Numbered from the stretch's first letter, positions 15,860 through 23,967 are shown. The stretch is DNA of 26,270 nucleotides from M3007 sp046160345 (GCA_046160345.1 JBJXGO010000051.1:1-26270); one strand, 5' to 3'. The notes: a model not told the origin generated them from the letters alone. Made by a program: numbers and translations.

Positions 15860-16591
15860 ATGAAAATCCGATTATTAAAAACCATCAAAACCCCTTTTTT
15901 TGGCCCTGATGGAGCTATGGTTCGCAGGCGTTCCTTTCGCAATGTGATGTTAAATGCGATTGCGTATCCTTTCAGCACGGGAATTGTGATCTATGCGGGT
16001 CTTATGACCTTTTCTATGGTTTTGACCAATATAACGGGTTTTTTGCCCCAAATAGCAAAGGATCTATATGAAGGACAATTAAATACCGCCGGCTCGATCT
16101 TCCTTTGGCTGTTCGCTTTCTTCCTCGGTGGTTTTTTTGCCGGATGGTGTTCGGAACGAGAAAAACTGCTCAAATCACGCTATTTGCACCTGGTTCCTTT
16201 GCTAACTGTAGTGTTTTGTTATGCTGGAATTGCAGTTTCAGGGCAAAAAACTGAAAACCTCCACCCTGTTGCATTTCCCTCCATGATTTTATTTACTATC
16301 GGAGTGCTCAACGCAATGGTGAGCCTAACCACATCCTCACTTATTAAGGCGAGTCAGATGACTGGCATGGTGGTGGAGTTGGGGGTTGACGTGGCAGAAC
16401 TCTTTCATTCTGAGGGCGATAAACACCGCCTGATCCGCCGGGAAGCCTTGCTGCGAATTGTGGTTATGTCCAGTTTTATTGGAGGCGCCATGATGAGCGT
16501 GGCATTATTTCCAACGATCGGGACAAAAGTGTTTTTTATCCCCTCCGGAATAGTAGCAGGTGTAATGTTTTACGATTTATGGCGGTATTGA
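15860..16591 (+). CDS. DUF1275 (YoaK-like) membrane protein
   Basis: This 243-aa protein has six or so hydrophobic segments (for example NAIAYPFSTGIVIYAGLMTFSMVLTNI split by polar loops, FLWLFAFFLGGFFAGW, LVPLLTVVFCYAGIAV). It matches the DUF1275/YoaK pattern: a glycine-rich segment with G-xx-AGW after the second helix, and LTTSSLIKASQMTGMVVELGVDVAELF, corresponding to the family's T-xx-TGT-xx-DLG-x-E motif. Members are inner-membrane proteins of unknown transport function. The frame opens with TTG at 15848; ATG 15860 is the likelier start. A one-mismatch -7 element (TAAAATTG, 15786-15793) is a possible promoter. It is followed after 35 bp by the stand-alone E2 gene in the same direction, so the two probably form an operon. 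Confidence 0.8.
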   Translation: MKIRLLKTIKTPFFGPDGAMVRRRSFRNVMLNAIAYPFSTGIVIYAGLMTFSMVLTNITGFLPQIAKDLYEGQLNTAGSIFLWLFAFFLGGFFAGWCSEREKLLKSRYLHLVPLLTVVFCYAGIAVSGQKTENLHPVAFPSMILFTIGVLNAMVSLTTSSLIKASQMTGMVVELGVDVAELFHSEGDKHRLIRREALLRIVVMSSFIGGAMMSVALFPTIGTKVFFIPSGIVAGVMFYDLWRY

Positions 16592-16626
16592 TCAAGTCTT
16601 GGAACCTAACAAACTAAAGAATAAGT

Positions 16627-17430
16627 ATGGAGACAACCGTAAACAACGACTGGCGAAAACTGACCGCAGTCCTTTATCGCAAGCCTCAGGACTCCAAAGT
16701 CTTTGGGTCAGTCGAATTTGACGTGACAGAACTGGAAGAGTTTATTTCCGTCCGCCGGCAAAACGGCCTTAAACTTACCATGACCCATATCTTTGTGTTG
16801 GCGTTTGCTCGCGGATTAAAAGAAGCCGCTCCTGAAATCAATTGTTTTGTTCGACGGGGCAAAATTATTCAGCGGGGAAGTGTGGATGTATCACTCTCTG
16901 TGCTGGTAAAAGGTGGAAATTTGAGCTCCGTCAAGGTAGTGGGTGCAGAAAATTTTACACTTGAGGATCTATGTGTCTTTTTGCAACAGAGCATTCTCAA
17001 TGTCCGCCAGGGACAAGACGACAAAATAAAAAAGACCGTAACTCAATTGGTGTCGATACCTTGGCCGTTGCGTCAATGGGTGGCCGATTTTGTCAAATGG
17101 TTGAGCATAGATTGGGGAGTGCCCCTACCCTTTTTAGGCGTTTCGCCCGACAGTTTTGGATCTTTAGTGTACTCCAATATCGGCACCATGGGACTAGATG
17201 TTGGCTATCCTGCTCTCGCCCCTTTTTCTAACGTGTCCATGGTGATCAGCCAAGGTGCCGCCTCAAGTAAAGCAGTAGTTGTAAATGGGCAAATAGTGCC
17301 CCGTCGAATGATCACGATTAGCGCAGCTTTAGATCATCGCGTAGTAGATGGATCTCAAATTGGAAACCTGTTCTATTATGTCCGCAACTTGATAAAAAAC
17401 CCGGAATTGTTGGAACAAAAGGTCCTCTGA
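16627..17430 (+). CDS. Stand-alone 2-oxoacid dehydrogenase E2-type acyltransferase domain protein
   Basis: This 267-aa protein contains only the catalytic (CAT-like) domain of dihydrolipoamide acyltransferases. It has no lipoyl domain and no peripheral-subunit-binding domain, which normal E2 proteins carry N-terminally. The catalytic motif is intact at ISAALDHRVVDGSQIG (H237, D241, G242). A segment of about 35 residues (about 140-175, tryptophan- and leucine-rich, including WPLRQWVADFVKWLS) is amphipathic and looks like an insertion relative to classical E2 that could touch a membrane or partner. Without a lipoyl arm it cannot work as a usual pyruvate dehydrogenase subunit by itself; it may transfer an acyl group from CoA to another carrier or small molecule (inference). 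No E1 or E3 gene is near. It probably forms an operon with the DUF1275 gene. Its stop is 2 bp from that of the convergent UbiA gene. Confidence 0.85.
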   Translation: METTVNNDWRKLTAVLYRKPQDSKVFGSVEFDVTELEEFISVRRQNGLKLTMTHIFVLAFARGLKEAAPEINCFVRRGKIIQRGSVDVSLSVLVKGGNLSSVKVVGAENFTLEDLCVFLQQSILNVRQGQDDKIKKTVTQLVSIPWPLRQWVADFVKWLSIDWGVPLPFLGVSPDSFGSLVYSNIGTMGLDVGYPALAPFSNVSMVISQGAASSKAVVVNGQIVPRRMITISAALDHRVVDGSQIGNLFYYVRNLIKNPELLEQKVL

Positions 17431-17432
17431 AC

Positions 17433-18296
17433 TCAAATCAAAAGGTCAAGGATCACCAAAGTTCCAAAAAGAATGCTTGCAATTCCATTGGTTGTAAAAA
17501 ATGCCAGGTTAACCTTGCTGAGGTCGTTTGGCTTGACCAATCGGTGTTGATAAAGTAAAAGCAATAAAAAAACACCCGTACCAATCCAAAGCATCCAACC
17601 CGTTTGGGGGGCGGCAGTTGCGAGGTGCCTTGCCGCCAATACCATCAAAACTGCGGTGCCAAGATGCATCCATGCTGAAATACGCAGGGCTTGTTTTTTT
17701 CCTAAAAAAACGGGTAAAGAGTAAAGTTGCTGAGCGCGGTCAAATTCTTCGTCCTGCAAGGCATAAATCACATCAAATCCAGCTACCCACAACAATACTG
17801 CCGCCCCATAAAATATTGGTATCCAACCAAAATATCCCGTAACTGCCAGATACGCGCCCACTGGAGCAAGGCTTAGTCCAAGACCTAAAACTAGGTGGCA
17901 AAGCCAGGTATAACGCTTGGTATAACTATATCCTAATACAACTGCCAGCGCTACTGGCGAAAGCCAAAAGCACAAGGGATTGATAAACCATGTGCAGCAA
18001 ACAAACAACAAGCAGTTGGCGATCACAAATATCAAAGCGGTCATTGGCATGATAAGCCCTGCAGGAATTTCCCGGATCTGGGTCCGGGGGTTCGCAGCAT
18101 CAATGTCCCGGTCCAGCCATCGGTTGAAGGCCATGGCAGCACTACGGGCAAATACCATACAAAGGACCACAAGCAGAAGTGTTGTCCAACTAAGGCCTTC
18201 GCCTGATACCGTTGAACCCACAAAAAAGCCCACCAGTGCAAAAGGCATGGCGAAAATGGTGTGGCTGAACTTTATAAGTGACAAAAAAATTTTCAT
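17433..18296 (-). CDS. UbiA-family prenyltransferase (4-hydroxybenzoate/menaquinone type)
   Basis: This 287-aa membrane enzyme of the UbiA superfamily attaches a polyprenyl chain to an aromatic acid. The first Asp-rich motif is AFNRWLDRDIDAANPRT (N58, D62, D66, the NxxxDxxxD form), and the second lies in GFDVIYALQDEEFDRAQQLYSLPV. About eight membrane helices surround them. The close match of RDIDAANPRTQIREIPAG and the LPVFLGKKQALRIS segment points to the UbiA/MqnP branch rather than MenA. In Bacteroidota, which make menaquinone, it is probably the prenyltransferase of the futalosine pathway (MqnP), but this cannot be separated from UbiA by sequence alone. The frame begins at TTG 18305; ATG 18296 is preferred. 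It is divergent from fabH across a 115-bp gap holding a palindrome. Confidence 0.9.
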   Translation of the reverse strand: MKIFLSLIKFSHTIFAMPFALVGFFVGSTVSGEGLSWTTLLLVVLCMVFARSAAMAFNRWLDRDIDAANPRTQIREIPAGLIMPMTALIFVIANCLLFVCCTWFINPLCFWLSPVALAVVLGYSYTKRYTWLCHLVLGLGLSLAPVGAYLAVTGYFGWIPIFYGAAVLLWVAGFDVIYALQDEEFDRAQQLYSLPVFLGKKQALRISAWMHLGTAVLMVLAARHLATAAPQTGWMLWIGTGVFLLLLLYQHRLVKPNDLSKVNLAFFTTNGIASILFGTLVILDLLI

Positions 18297-18362
18297 GGGC
18301 TGCAAAGATGCAACTGCCTTGCATAATTAGTAGGCGCAAAACAGGGTCATGGGGCTATTTGC

Positions 18363-18378
18363 GTTAAAAATTTTTAAC
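18363..18378. promoter_or_regulatory. 16-bp perfect palindrome, possible operator upstream of fabH
   Basis: GTTAAAAATTTTTAAC is a perfect palindrome centred 41 nt before the fabH ATG in the divergent UbiA/fabH gap (18297-18411). Its symmetry and position would suit a dimeric repressor site, but A/T-rich palindromes also occur by chance. A weak -7-like TACCTTGTG lies just downstream (18387-18395). Confidence 0.4.
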
Positions 18379-18411
18379 AATACCGCTACCTTGTGCCGAA
18401 ATAATTAGACA

Positions 18412-19401
18412 ATGGGCAAGATACACGCAGCGATAACTGGCGTACATGGCTGGTTGCCAGAAAGCAAACTGACCAACAAAGACCTTGAAAGAATGGTGGA
18501 TACCAACGACGAGTGGATCCTGTCGCGTACAGGCATCAAAGAGCGAAGGATACTTCGAACACCAGGTTGGGCCACTTCGGATATGTGCGCCGAAGCCGTT
18601 AAAGGGCTGCTTGAAAAGACAGGGGTGAAACCAGGCGAGATAGACATGATTATCGTGGCAACAGTAACGGCCGATTTGATTTTTCCCGATACTGCCAATA
18701 CAGTTTGTGATAAAGTAGGCGCCAAAAACGCTTTTGGGTATGATATCAATGCTGCCTGTTCAGGCTTTTTGTTTGCCCTATCCACCGGGGCACAATTTGT
18801 TCAAAATGAAACATATAACAAGGTAATCGTGGTAGGCGCTGATATGATGTCGTCAATCATAGATTATACTGACCGCAATACCTGTGTTATTTTTGGCGAT
18901 GGTGCAGGCGCTGTACTATTGGAGCCACGCAAAGACGGTACCGGTATTCTCGATTTTGTGCTTCGGGGCGATGGTTCCGGTCGGGAACTTCTCCACATGA
19001 AGGCTGGAGGCTCAAAAAAACCGCCATCCCTTGAGACCCTTGCCGCCCGCGAACATTATGCCTGGCAAGACGGAAAGCGCGTTTTTGTGCAGGCCGTAAA
19101 AGGCATGACAAGTACCTGTGAAGAGGTAATCCGTCGCAATAAAATGACCACTGATGATATACAATGGATAGTACCTCACCAGGCCAACATGCGCATCATA
19201 ACTTCAGTTGCAGAACATCTGCATTTCCCTTTGGAACGCGTTATGATCAATATCGAACGCTATGGAAACACTACTGCCGGAACGCTTCCGCTCTGCCTTT
19301 GGGATTATGAAAAAAAATTGGTAAAGGGAGACAATATCATATTGACCGCTTTTGGGGGAGGGTTCACCTGGGGAGCGTTGTATTTAAAATGGGCGTATTA
19401 A
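18412..19401 (+). CDS. fabH: Beta-ketoacyl-ACP synthase III (FabH)
   Basis: This 329-aa KAS III condenses an acyl-CoA primer with malonyl-ACP to start fatty-acid synthesis in the cytosol. The catalytic triad is complete: C116 in DINAACSGFLFAL, H256 in WIVPHQANMR and N286 in RYGNTTAGTLPL. It starts with ITGVHGWLPESKLTN and TNDEWILSRTGIKERRI, both typical of FabH, and ends FGGGFTWGALYLKW. Length is normal. No other fatty-acid gene is adjacent, so this is a separately located copy; Bacteroidota may carry more than one FabH. ATG 18412 fits the family N-terminus with no extension. It is convergent with the DUF2007 gene, with 78 bp between them. Confidence 0.95.
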   Translation: MGKIHAAITGVHGWLPESKLTNKDLERMVDTNDEWILSRTGIKERRILRTPGWATSDMCAEAVKGLLEKTGVKPGEIDMIIVATVTADLIFPDTANTVCDKVGAKNAFGYDINAACSGFLFALSTGAQFVQNETYNKVIVVGADMMSSIIDYTDRNTCVIFGDGAGAVLLEPRKDGTGILDFVLRGDGSGRELLHMKAGGSKKPPSLETLAAREHYAWQDGKRVFVQAVKGMTSTCEEVIRRNKMTTDDIQWIVPHQANMRIITSVAEHLHFPLERVMINIERYGNTTAGTLPLCLWDYEKKLVKGDNIILTAFGGGFTWGALYLKWAY

Positions 19402-19442
19402 GGGAACTTATTTAGTGAACGTATCCATAAAACAAACCTCAA

Positions 19443-19467
19443 TATCTGGAAGACAAATCCACAGATA
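19443..19467. terminator. Weak inverted repeat between fabH and the DUF2007 gene
   Basis: TATCTG (19443-19448) and CAGATA (19462-19467) form a 6-bp A/T-rich stem with no T run. It is the only structure I see in the 78-bp convergent gap, and its role as a terminator is doubtful. Confidence 0.2.
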
Positions 19468-19479
19468 ACCAAACAACCC

Positions 19480-19845
19480 TCAACCCAATGATTGCACCAG
19501 AAGCCAGGCAAGCACCAGGCCAATGATTACAGCCATTATCACCAATGCGCTTATTCCGCTGTTTTTTCTAGGCAGCGGCCCATCTGTTTCAATTGATGCT
19601 TCTTGTAATATATCACGTGCCAAATCCGCATCAGCCGGGCGTGTGTGCAAGCGTACTATCCCAGGCAGATGAGGCAGTACCGTTTGCGATATAGCATTGG
19701 CCAAAAAACAGTGAATCCCTTCTGACCGCAGTCGTGCTGCTGCAATCTCGGCCTCCATAGAAGAGTAAAACTTGGCTACAACCTCTCCCTGGCCTGCCCA
19801 TTCAGGCAGTTCGTTAAAATCAAAATCGTCGAGAATATCATGCAT
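19480..19845 (-). CDS. DUF2007-type putative signal-transducing protein with C-terminal membrane anchor
   Basis: This 121-aa protein has an N-terminal DUF2007 domain (about 18-90). GEVVAKFYSSMEAEIAAARLRSEGIHCFLANA, followed by VRLHTRPADADLARDILQE, is the family's alpha/beta pattern resembling a GlnB-like or ACT-like fold. A C-terminal transmembrane helix (ALVIMAVIIGLVLAWLLVQSL) anchors it, leaving the domain cytosolic if the N-terminus is inside. Members are described as putative signal transducers with no proven ligand. The N-terminus (MHDILDDFDFNELPEWAG) is acidic. The frame opens with TTG at 19857; ATG 19845 is preferred. It is a single gene, divergent from the alpha/beta hydrolase gene, and its promoter is not clear. 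Confidence 0.75.
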   Translation of the reverse strand: MHDILDDFDFNELPEWAGQGEVVAKFYSSMEAEIAAARLRSEGIHCFLANAISQTVLPHLPGIVRLHTRPADADLARDILQEASIETDGPLPRKNSGISALVIMAVIIGLVLAWLLVQSLG

Positions 19846-19976
19846 GGCCTGTCTCAATATATAAAAGGTAATCTTTAAAGCAGTTCAATGGCATATTTTG
19901 AGGCTAAACAAACTTATATCCTCAAATGTTCTTGCGTTTCAACCAGGCAAACAAACTACTGGACAACACTAAATAT

Positions 19977-20903
19977 ATGTCTTTAAAAAAATCAATAAAG
20001 CCGATATTCATTTTCCTTGCCATTATTTTGGCAGTCGGTTACGTAGTGGTAGACCATGTGCTACCCTACTCTGGGATAAAACCGAGGCGTCACCAAGCTG
20101 AAGATCTTCACTGGTTGATTCCGAAAGGCGCAAACCCACAAAACTATGGTCTTCAGGCGAGCAAATTACAGATAAAAACACCGGATGGCCTCAAGCTTAA
20201 TGCCTTGATCATACCCTCTAACACCGATACGGTTTTGGCCACCATCGTGCTGCTCCATGGAATTTCAGCATGCAAAGAAGTGGAGTTTGAGCGCGCAAAA
20301 TTGCTGGCAGATGCCGGTTATGCAAGCCTTTTGCTCGACCTGCGCGCTCATGGCGAGAGCGAGGGCGAATATTGTACTTTTGGCTATTATGAAAAAAACG
20401 ATTTACGGGCAGTGGCTGACACACTTGCGAGGCGATTTCCAAACCGCCCCATGGCTATCTGGGGAGCATCACTTGGGGGCGCCATTGCCTTGCAAGCCAT
20501 GGCTGTAGAGCCCCGTTTTCAATTTGGTATCGTGGAAAGCACTTTTGATGAATTTGAAAAAGTAGCAATGGAATACGGCGCGGACTGGTTTTTTGGTGTC
20601 AGAAGCCGCTGGCTAACTCAACGGGTTTTGAACAAATCGGGGCAAATTGCCAATTTTGATGCCTTTGGAATCAAACCCGTTTTAGCGGCAGCCCAAATCA
20701 ACCACCCCGTATTGTTTATTCATGGTGATAAAGACGCCCGGATTCCAATGTGGTTTGGAGAACGCAATTACGAGGCTTGCCCAGCCCCTGGCAAGCGCTG
20801 GTATAAAGTGCCCGGGGGAGGCCACAGCAACCTTTGGAAAATTGCAGGAGATTCAATGGTCACAGAAGTACTTGGCTTTTTAAATGAACAAAGTGAAGGC
20901 TGA
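19977..20903 (+). CDS. Membrane-anchored alpha/beta hydrolase
   Basis: This 308-aa serine hydrolase has an N-terminal signal anchor (about 7-25, IKPIFIFLAIILAVGYVVV). The fold is clear: oxyanion strand IVLLHGISACKEVEF (HG at 94-95), DLRAHGES, nucleophile elbow IWGASLGGAI (S165), the acid in FIHGDKDARIP (D253) and the histidine in VPGGGHSNLW (H283), so the triad is complete. Sequence and length resemble the YfhR/BEM46-type or dipeptidyl-peptidase-like hydrolases; the natural substrate (ester, thioester or peptide) is unknown. The frame opens earlier (19926), but ATG 19977 puts a Lys-rich start directly before the anchor helix. It ends 3 bp before the promoter element that serves the next gene, which is not obviously in the same unit. 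Confidence 0.87.
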   Translation: MSLKKSIKPIFIFLAIILAVGYVVVDHVLPYSGIKPRRHQAEDLHWLIPKGANPQNYGLQASKLQIKTPDGLKLNALIIPSNTDTVLATIVLLHGISACKEVEFERAKLLADAGYASLLLDLRAHGESEGEYCTFGYYEKNDLRAVADTLARRFPNRPMAIWGASLGGAIALQAMAVEPRFQFGIVESTFDEFEKVAMEYGADWFFGVRSRWLTQRVLNKSGQIANFDAFGIKPVLAAAQINHPVLFIHGDKDARIPMWFGERNYEACPAPGKRWYKVPGGGHSNLWKIAGDSMVTEVLGFLNEQSEG

Positions 20904-20906
20904 ATG

Positions 20907-20914
20907 TATCTTTG
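20907..20914 (+). promoter_or_regulatory. Bacteroidota -7 promoter element for the T9SS type B protein gene
   Basis: TATCTTTG is an exact TAnnTTTG lying just after the hydrolase stop (20903) and 62 nt before ATG 20977. It would give the type B protein its own transcript. Confidence 0.5.
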
Positions 20915-20976
20915 ACGAGTTAAAACGTTGCCTTTTTTTCGGCTGAAGCCTATTGTTTTTCTAGCGTGTGTCACAG

Positions 20977-22629
20977 ATGCGAATCTTAATGCTGTTTTTA
21001 TGCTGCTTTTTGGGGACAAAGACAGCGCTGTTTGCCACCCATATTGTGGGTGGAGAAATTACCTACCGCTGCGTTGGCAACAACTTTTACGAGATCACGC
21101 TTACTGTTTATAGGGATTGTTACAACGGGATTCCAGAATTTGACAACCTGGCCCCTGTTGGAATTTATGAAAAAGGGGCTGACAGCTTATTGATCAAAAA
21201 TCTATTGATCCCCTACAATAACAATACAAACGACACACTGCCGATCCTGCTCAATGACCCCTGCCTGACTGTTCCGCCCGATGTATGCGTACATAAAGCG
21301 ACATACAGGATTACTACGCTTCTGGCCTTCAATCCAAATGGCTATATCCTTGTTTATCAACGTTGTTGCCGCAACAAACTCATCCGTAACCTGCCAGATC
21401 CGCTGAACACAGGCATATCGTTTGTGACAGAAATTTCTGCCGAAAGCCAGTTGACTTGCAACAAGGGCGCAACCTATAACAACTGGCCTCCTGTAGCCAT
21501 TTGTGTCCACCACCCCATTGATTTTGACCACAGTGCCACAGATGCAGATGGCGATTCGCTGGCTTACCGGCTATGTACACCTTTCTATGGCCCTGACTCC
21601 CTTCGACCTGCACCCAGTCCGCCTTTGGCCCCACCATATACGCCACTGGATTGGCTCGATCCACCCTATAACCTTTCCAATATTCTTGGTGGCGACCCGC
21701 TCACGATCGATCCGTACACAGGTTTTATGACAGGTGTGCCCAATATGATTGGAAATTTTGTGGTGGGGGTTTGTGTTGACGAGTTTCGCAACGGCGCCTT
21801 CCTATCCACCACTCGCCGAGACTTTCAGTATAATGTGGCTGACTGTGGCGAACCAAATGCAGCGTTTTTCCTTCCTCAAATTTTGTGTGACACCCTCAGC
21901 GTCTTTTTTGAGAACAAAAGCACCAATACCAATTTTTTCCGATGGTATTTTGATTGGGAAAATGACTTGAGCCAAAATTCAAACAGTTTTTCACCCACAC
22001 ATACCTATCCCGATACCGGACTTTATACCGTGGCCTTGATTGCTGCGCCCAGCTTCCCCTGCTCTGACACATTTTTCAGGCAAATCCATTTATTGGAAAC
22101 GCTTGGCCCGCTTACCGCAACCGCAACACCTCCTGAGGTTATGGCTGGTGACCCAACACAGCTGGATTCGTATATTCCCGGAGCAACAAGTTATACCTGG
22201 TCACCAGTAGAATCGCTTTCCAATCCGAACATTTCCAACCCTTTAGCCTACCCTACTGAAACGACAACCTATACAATAACGGCAGTTTTAGACAACGGCT
22301 GCGTACGCTCCCGCGAGGTCATTGTACGGGTCATTCCCCCTCCCTGCAGGGAGCCTTTTGTGTTTTTCCCCACCGGGTTTTCCCCCAATGGAGATGGAGA
22401 AAATGATGCCTTGAAATTAGAGGCACGTGTGCCTCCAGAAGAACTTTATTGGGCCATTTACAACCGATGGGGGGAGAAGATTTTTGAAACCAGTAATTTC
22501 AATGATGCCTGGGACGGCACTTACAAAGGGCAGGAGCAGCCTGCCGAGACTTATGGGTATTTGCTAAGAGTGATCTGTGTGGGTGGGGAGGAATTGTTTT
22601 TGAAAGGAAATGTAACCTTGTTGAGGTGA
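20977..22629 (+). CDS. Large secreted protein with PKD domain and T9SS type B (CHU_C) sorting domain
   Basis: This 550-aa protein has a signal peptide (MRILMLFLCCFLGTKTALF), then the segment ATHIVGGEITYRCVGNNFYEITLTVYRDCYNG. That segment opens a widespread Bacteroidota family of cysteine-rich surface proteins (further Cys pairs at YQRCCRNKL and VADCGE). A cadherin-like stretch follows (DADGDSLAYRL), then a PKD domain (about 318-352, FDWEND and THTYPDTGLYTVALIA), an Ig-like stretch with YTWSPVESLSNPNISNP, and finally a CHU_C domain (about 460-550: FFPTGFSPNGDGENDALKL, IYNRWGEKIFETSNF, WDGTYKGQ). It should be exported by the T9SS and attached at the surface; a role in adhesion or gliding is inference. 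ATG 20977 is chosen over GTG 20968. It converges on a second CHU_C gene 28 bp away. Confidence 0.9.
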   Translation: MRILMLFLCCFLGTKTALFATHIVGGEITYRCVGNNFYEITLTVYRDCYNGIPEFDNLAPVGIYEKGADSLLIKNLLIPYNNNTNDTLPILLNDPCLTVPPDVCVHKATYRITTLLAFNPNGYILVYQRCCRNKLIRNLPDPLNTGISFVTEISAESQLTCNKGATYNNWPPVAICVHHPIDFDHSATDADGDSLAYRLCTPFYGPDSLRPAPSPPLAPPYTPLDWLDPPYNLSNILGGDPLTIDPYTGFMTGVPNMIGNFVVGVCVDEFRNGAFLSTTRRDFQYNVADCGEPNAAFFLPQILCDTLSVFFENKSTNTNFFRWYFDWENDLSQNSNSFSPTHTYPDTGLYTVALIAAPSFPCSDTFFRQIHLLETLGPLTATATPPEVMAGDPTQLDSYIPGATSYTWSPVESLSNPNISNPLAYPTETTTYTITAVLDNGCVRSREVIVRVIPPPCREPFVFFPTGFSPNGDGENDALKLEARVPPEELYWAIYNRWGEKIFETSNFNDAWDGTYKGQEQPAETYGYLLRVICVGGEELFLKGNVTLLR

Positions 22630-22659
22630 CACTTCTTCCTTCGTAGCAGATGTCATCTC
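22623..22659. terminator. Stem-loop shared by the two convergent CHU_C genes
   Basis: GAGGTGACA (22623-22631) can pair with TGTCATCTC (22651-22659) as a 9-bp stem with one G-U pair and a 19-nt loop. It spans the 28-bp gap and the last bases of both genes. There is no T run, so it is at best a weak bidirectional transcript end. Confidence 0.35.
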
Positions 22660-23887
22660 AGCGAACCAAACTAAAAGATCCTGTTTCTATAAAGGTCGTT
22701 CCGTCAATCCGCTCCAATTCAGCCCAGTACATATAAACGCCAGGGTGCATCACTTGTCCACGGTACATTCCATCCCAGCCATTGTCGGGGTTATTAGGCA
22801 AAATATCTTCCACCTCAAAAAGCAATTCTCCCCATCGGTCGGCGATAAAAAGTCGTCTGATCAGTTGCACTCCGCGATCGCCACCCAGGAAAAAACGGTT
22901 GTTTGGAAAATCGCTGTCGGGATTAAAAACATTAGGCGCATAAACCCGGTTTTTGTTGGATACCCTAATGTTTATGTCATCCCGTAACACACATCCCGTT
23001 GAATCTATGGCAGTTAGCGAGAAAGAAAGGGATTGGAGCGGTACGATGCATTGGGTAAAACAACTCGAATCCGGACAAGGCCGAGTGGGCGACCATACTA
23101 AACTTACCGGATTAAGGCCGTACAATTCCTGGATGCAAATCTCGTCGCCCTTTATTATTTCGGTGTCTTCGCCGACATAAACCCAAAGCTCTCGAAAGGA
23201 GATTTTAACCTGTACCAGAGAGTCGCAACCGTTACTTCCGGCATTGCGCAGCAACTCGTAGCCTATGCGGTTGTTTTCATCGTACGTAATGCCATTGATC
23301 ACGATTGAACCGCCTGGGCAGAGCGTATCGTTCAAAACTGCAAATGGAATGGGCAGCGGGATAACTTTCACTTGAAGAATACTGTCGCAAGCCCCGTTTG
23401 GGATCACCTCAACACCCTCCCGGTTAAAAGCCGTATATACATGACCATTTACCAAAATAGAATCCCCTTCACATACAATGGGTTGATAATCATGAACTAC
23501 CTTCCGAAATTTTAAGTTGACATGGATAAGGCTGTCGCAGCCATTGACAGAGCCACTTTCAATAAATTCTTCTCCAAGGTAAAAACCCGCGTGGTATGCC
23601 TTGCCGTTTACCCAAAGCGTATCGCCTTCGCATAGGGTTTGGTCAAGGGTAGCCTCCATAGTAGGATTGAAAGTCAATTCAACATGAATTACGCTGTCAA
23701 TTCCACCAGAAGCAGCGCCTGGAAGTGTTACCGTACCCGTTGGGTTGGCTGCGTTAAAAAATTGAAATACAACAAGAACCGTTTGGTTGTCGCAGAATGT
23801 ATCCCTGTAAGTCGAATGCCCTGGTTGACTAAATGCAGCAACGCTAAGAAGGAGGAAAAATATAGTTGTAATCGTATTTTGGAACAT
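22658..23887 (-). CDS. Secreted repeat protein with T9SS type B (CHU_C) sorting domain
   Basis: This 409-aa protein has a signal peptide (MFQNTITTIFFLLLSVAAFSQ). Residues about 26-231 hold four tandem repeats of about 50 residues with the pattern C-x-G-D-x-(I/L)-x-(V/I)-NG-x-x-Y ... NGCDSL-(I/V)-x-V-x-(L/I)-x-F. Leading cysteines are at about 32, 86, 139 and 190, and closing CDS motifs near 117, 168 and 221; the first repeat is degenerate (IDSVIHVELTF, no second Cys). An Ig-like stretch with VWSPTRPCPDSSCF follows, then a CHU_C domain (about 320-409: YAPNVFNPDSDFPNN, IADRWGELLFEVEDI, WDGMYRGQ). It is exported by the T9SS to the surface; repeats with paired Cys suggest disulfide-braced modules. 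A longer frame reaches 23971, but ATG 23887 gives a clean signal peptide. Confidence 0.88.
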   Translation of the reverse strand: MFQNTITTIFFLLLSVAAFSQPGHSTYRDTFCDNQTVLVVFQFFNAANPTGTVTLPGAASGGIDSVIHVELTFNPTMEATLDQTLCEGDTLWVNGKAYHAGFYLGEEFIESGSVNGCDSLIHVNLKFRKVVHDYQPIVCEGDSILVNGHVYTAFNREGVEVIPNGACDSILQVKVIPLPIPFAVLNDTLCPGGSIVINGITYDENNRIGYELLRNAGSNGCDSLVQVKISFRELWVYVGEDTEIIKGDEICIQELYGLNPVSLVWSPTRPCPDSSCFTQCIVPLQSLSFSLTAIDSTGCVLRDDINIRVSNKNRVYAPNVFNPDSDFPNNRFFLGGDRGVQLIRRLFIADRWGELLFEVEDILPNNPDNGWDGMYRGQVMHPGVYMYWAELERIDGTTFIETGSFSLVR

Positions 23888-23967
23888 AAAACTTGCCTTT
23901 TGGTAGCGCAAATTACGCCGATAGTATATACGGAGAAAAGCGGGCGCAGGGTCCTGGATTATGCTTG

